From Paenibacillus sp. Marseille-Q4541 (lineage in GTDB: Bacteria; Bacillota; Bacilli; Paenibacillales; Paenibacillaceae): a DNA stretch of 64,000 bases. The DNA lies in NCBI RefSeq assembly GCF_018310695.1, contig NZ_JAGXCY010000007.1:124001-188000 (forward strand), in the 5' to 3' direction. A program made the translations under genes and the position numbers. The notes under the pieces were generated by a model that was given only the letters and a program-made list of their open reading frames with translations, did no database searches and was not told the DNA's origin. Below are positions 61,546-64,000 of the stretch, in pieces. Every line of letters begins with the position of its first letter. The first letter of the stretch is position 1.

Positions 61546-62811
61546 TTGAAGAAAAAAGGGATGCTTGCACTTACTTCATTATTACTATGTTCACTGGTTG
61601 CAGCGGGGTGTAGTGGGGATAATGGTAGCGGAGCTGAGGCTGGAAAGAAAACGATTAAAATCTTTCAATATAAGGTAGAGATCGCCGCAGCTTATGATCG
61701 CCTGATCGCCGAATATGAGGAAGAACATCCAGATATCAATATCGAGATTGAAACCGTCGGAGGCGGAAGTGATTATGGCGCAGCGCTGAAAACCAAATTT
61801 GCAGGTACTGAGCATCCGGATATTTTTAATGTCGGGGGTTATCGTGAACTGGATACGTGGATTGACAGTCTGGAGGACTTATCTGGTGAACCTTGGGTAA
61901 GTGATGTACTGGACGTTGCTAAAGAGCCGATGACTAAAGACGGCAAACTGTACGGTCAGCCTTTGGGACTTGAAGGGTATGGGTTTATCTATAACAAAGA
62001 TTTGTTTGAGAAAGCAGGGATTACGGAATTGCCGAAGACGCTGAGTCAGCTGCAGGCTGCGGCTCAGAAGCTACAGGATGCAGGAATTACTCCTTTTTCG
62101 AATGGATATCAGGAATGGTGGGTACTTGGAAATCATAATGTAAATGTACCGTTTGCCAATCAGGCGGATCCCGTTGCCTTTATTCAGGGATTAAATGATG
62201 GAACGGAAAAAATTCCGGGCAATCCTGTATTTCAGGATTGGATCAAGCTTTTGGATTTGACGTTGCAGTACAGTAACAAAAATCCCCTGACGACAGATTA
62301 CAATACACAGGTTACGACCTTTGCCACAGGAGAGGCAGCCATGATGCAGCAGGGGAACTGGACACAGGTACAAATTGACGGAATTAATCCAGATTTAAAC
62401 CTAGGTATCCTCCCGATGCCAATTGGAGAAGATGCAGCGGCTTCAGATAAACTGTTCGTCGGTGTACCCAATAACTATGTAGTGAATAAAGAGTCTGAAG
62501 TGAAGGAAGAAGCAAAAGATTTTCTAGAATGGCTAGTTACCTCAGAAACAGGGAAAAGATATATGACGGAAGAGTTTAAATTTATTCCTGCTTTCAAAAG
62601 CATTTCAGCTGATACAGAGGCTCTTGGGGATCTTGCCGCTGATCTCATTAAATATAGTGATGAAGATAAGGTACTAAGCTGGAACTTCAACCGATTCCCA
62701 GAGGGAGTGCCACAAGAATTCGGATCTGTAATGCAAGCGTACATTGCGAAACCTGATCCTGTAAAATTACTCGAAGATATGCAGAAAAGCTGGGATAGTC
62801 TAAAGCAATAA
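61546..62811 (+). CDS. Carbohydrate-binding lipoprotein of the CUT1 transporter
   Basis: A 421-residue extracellular binding protein. The signal peptide ends with the lipobox VAAGC at Cys22. The mature part has IKIFQYKVEIAAAYDRLIAE, YEEEHPDINIEIE and AMMQQGNWTQVQI typical of family 1 sugar-binding proteins. The start is TTG with GGGAGGG about 7 nt upstream. It is the last gene of the operon, followed by a hairpin. Confidence 0.92.
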   Translation: MKKKGMLALTSLLLCSLVAAGCSGDNGSGAEAGKKTIKIFQYKVEIAAAYDRLIAEYEEEHPDINIEIETVGGGSDYGAALKTKFAGTEHPDIFNVGGYRELDTWIDSLEDLSGEPWVSDVLDVAKEPMTKDGKLYGQPLGLEGYGFIYNKDLFEKAGITELPKTLSQLQAAAQKLQDAGITPFSNGYQEWWVLGNHNVNVPFANQADPVAFIQGLNDGTEKIPGNPVFQDWIKLLDLTLQYSNKNPLTTDYNTQVTTFATGEAAMMQQGNWTQVQIDGINPDLNLGILPMPIGEDAAASDKLFVGVPNNYVVNKESEVKEEAKDFLEWLVTSETGKRYMTEEFKFIPAFKSISADTEALGDLAADLIKYSDEDKVLSWNFNRFPEGVPQEFGSVMQAYIAKPDPVKLLEDMQKSWDSLKQ

Positions 62812-62823
62812 ATATTACAACGT

Positions 62824-62862
62824 GAAGATGGTTTCGGTATTGGTCCGGAGCCATCTTCTTTA
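62824..62862 (+). terminator. Terminator after the sugar-binding protein gene
   Basis: GAAGATGGTT (62824-62833) pairs with AGCCATCTTC (62849-62858) with one G-U; a short TT tail follows. Confidence 0.65.
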
Positions 62863-62942
62863 AAAGACTGTTTTATATTTTTTCTTCTTGCGCATACTAA
62901 ACCTTACAAATTTTGTACTCAAGCAGGAGGGAATTTAAGTAG

Positions 62943-63581
62943 ATGAAAAAGTTGATTTTTATGTGTATGTTTGCTCTACTCCTTATCATACAGACTCCCG
63001 TCGTCTCGGTAGCAGAAAGTACCACGAATGCTGGTTTAGTAAACCCATCACTCGTGAATTCACTCCGTCAGGGAGGATATATTCTTTATGTAAGGCATGG
63101 GGAGGCCACTATCGGAGAAGATCAGCCGAATCTCATTTTCAGCGACTGTGCAACTCAAAGAAACCTTACGGAGGAAGGAAAAAGACAAGCCTCACTTTAT
63201 GGGCAAAAGCTAAGGGTTTTGCAAATACCGGTACTAACTCCAGTATCGGCGAGTCCTTTTTGTCGAACAAGGGAAACCGCAGAGCTTGCTTTTGGAGCAG
63301 GAAATGTTCAAGTCGATTCCTTTTGGACTAAAGTTTACAATTTAAGTGGGAATGTAACCACAGAAGAACGGGAAAATACATTAGCCACTCTTACCACTAT
63401 ATTAGAGAAGGAGCCCCCTACTGGATTGAATAAAGTGATCATTGCTCACAGTTTCCCTTCGGGGACTGGATTAGGTGAAATTCCTTTCTTAGGTACCGTA
63501 ATCCTCAAACCTAAAGGACAGGGCAACGGATACGACATTGTAGATAGACTTTCTTTTAACGAGTTGTCGAGCTTACAGTAA
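62943..63581 (+). CDS. Secreted histidine phosphatase-family protein
   Basis: A 212-residue protein with a signal peptide (cleavage about residue 24, VSVA-E). The phosphatase motif is LYVRHGEAT, with a matching Arg in SPFCRTRETAELAFG and the second His in VIIAHSFP. The expected loop Glu/Asp was not assigned. Substrate is unknown; the outside location suggests phosphate scavenging or a cell-envelope target. GGAGGGAATT lies before the ATG. Confidence 0.85.
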   Translation: MKKLIFMCMFALLLIIQTPVVSVAESTTNAGLVNPSLVNSLRQGGYILYVRHGEATIGEDQPNLIFSDCATQRNLTEEGKRQASLYGQKLRVLQIPVLTPVSASPFCRTRETAELAFGAGNVQVDSFWTKVYNLSGNVTTEERENTLATLTTILEKEPPTGLNKVIIAHSFPSGTGLGEIPFLGTVILKPKGQGNGYDIVDRLSFNELSSLQ

Positions 63582-63649
63582 TAAACTTCACCGCTACAAA
63601 TAAGGTCTTCCAGATAACAAGCGAACTGCATTTAATAGGTATGAGAAAT

Positions 63650-63692
63650 ACAATCGGTTCAAGCTTAAAGGCTATAGCCGATTGTTTTTTCG
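63650..63692 (+). terminator. Terminator after the histidine phosphatase gene
   Basis: ACAATCGG (63650-63657) pairs with CCGATTGT (63678-63685), with an inner AGGCTATAGCC step, followed by TTTTTTCG. Confidence 0.85.
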
Positions 63693-63789
63693 TATTCTTT
63701 TGGAAAAAATGCAGTTTCGATTTTTAAATTGATCGATTTTCGTATATGATGGAGAGTAACAATCTAAAAGGGCTAACGGGTGACTTGCG

Positions 63790-64000
63790 ATGAATCAACC
63801 TCTTTATGGAATTTGGCTCGGAGACGTGTTTTTTTGTTTTTCTGGAGAAACGTCTGAACCCAGGGTCGATGCCTGGAGCCATGGAATACGGAAAATGAAA
63901 TTAAAGGGCGGTACTTACCGTCCGTTTCAACATGCAGCTTTACGTCTTGCTGAGCTGAGATGGCAGACAAAGGTACAGAACTTAAGCGCAGATACAACGA
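63790..64000 (+). CDS. Start of an unrecognised gene (partial, runs off the window)
   Basis: An ATG at 63790, with GGGTGA about 8 nt upstream, opens a frame of at least 70 codons with no stop before the window ends. The start reads MNQPLYGIWLGDVFFCFSGE and continues with a hydrophobic/aromatic and then basic character (PFQHAALRLAELRW). I do not recognise the family with confidence. The rest must be read from the next segment. Confidence 0.7.
   Translation, partial: MNQPLYGIWLGDVFFCFSGETSEPRVDAWSHGIRKMKLKGGTYRPFQHAALRLAELRWQTKVQNLSADTT

Overview
The window looks like a stretch of chromosome from a mid-GC, spore-forming Firmicute, most likely Paenibacillus or a close relative. The evidence is three YjcZ-type small sporulation proteins, strong AGGAGG-type ribosome binding sites with GTG and TTG starts, a bacillithiol-type FosB, a guanidine-I riboswitch before a ykkCD pair, and close relatives of Bacillus BglC, YkcB/YkcC, CcdC, YqgV and YezD. 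No rRNA, tRNA, CRISPR array, phage or intact transposon was seen. Most of the window is ordinary chromosomal housekeeping and accessory metabolism. The identity calls rest on reading motifs, not on database searches.

Region by region. 1-4.4 kb: a lipid-linked sugar transfer cluster (YkcB-like glycosyltransferase end, GtrA, YkcC-like GT2) wrapped around a two-component system. A TTCATA-N5-TTCATA direct repeat lies just upstream of the GT2 gene. 4.4-7.3 kb: a four-domain persulfide-handling enzyme with its ArsR repressor and a 34-bp palindromic operator. 7.4-9.1 kb: a GH13 maltodextrin hydrolase. 9.4-14 kb: a response regulator/kinase pair feeding a lantibiotic-immunity-like ABC transporter. 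14-20.5 kb: an odd lactate dehydrogenase paralogue, a MerR-like coiled-coil protein, methionine aminopeptidase, a membrane thioredoxin, CcdC, an unknown anchored protein and an Rrf2 regulator.

20.6-23.1 kb: a single 633-residue protein joining a degenerate ECF sigma-like half to a membrane segment and a large outside domain, followed by a DUF4188 protein. 23.1-30.8 kb: carbohydrate use (LacI regulator, 6-phospho-beta-glucosidase, 6-phosphogluconolactonase-like protein, PL11 rhamnogalacturonan lyase) plus an Ig/VCBS-like repeat protein. 31-34.4 kb: sulfate ABC transport without its ATPase, ending in YezD. 34.4-44.6 kb: mixed metabolism, including threonine synthase, bifunctional NAD(P)HX repair, an SsuE-like flavin reductase, FosB next to a 5'-truncated MATE gene, and an S9 peptidase.

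44.7-48.6 kb: nrdB and nrdA on the minus strand behind a promoter with two NrdR boxes and a leader of about 430 nt. 48.7-57.4 kb: thiamine-binding YqgV, a ROK repressor-asparaginase-aminopeptidase-CutC operon with a paired operator, the guanidine exporter locus, spore proteins, a structured gene-free interval and CsbD. 57.5-64 kb: an NAD(P)-binding protein, RidA, a TspO-like protein, a CUT1 sugar ABC operon, a secreted histidine phosphatase and the start of an unrecognised gene.

The items that most repay a second look are the sigma/membrane fusion (20669-22570), the lactate dehydrogenase paralogue with both specificity positions changed (14032-14982), the fosB/truncated MATE junction (about 41690), the structured intergenic DNA at 34383-34525 and 56680-56875, and the ROK operator pair at 49532-49629.
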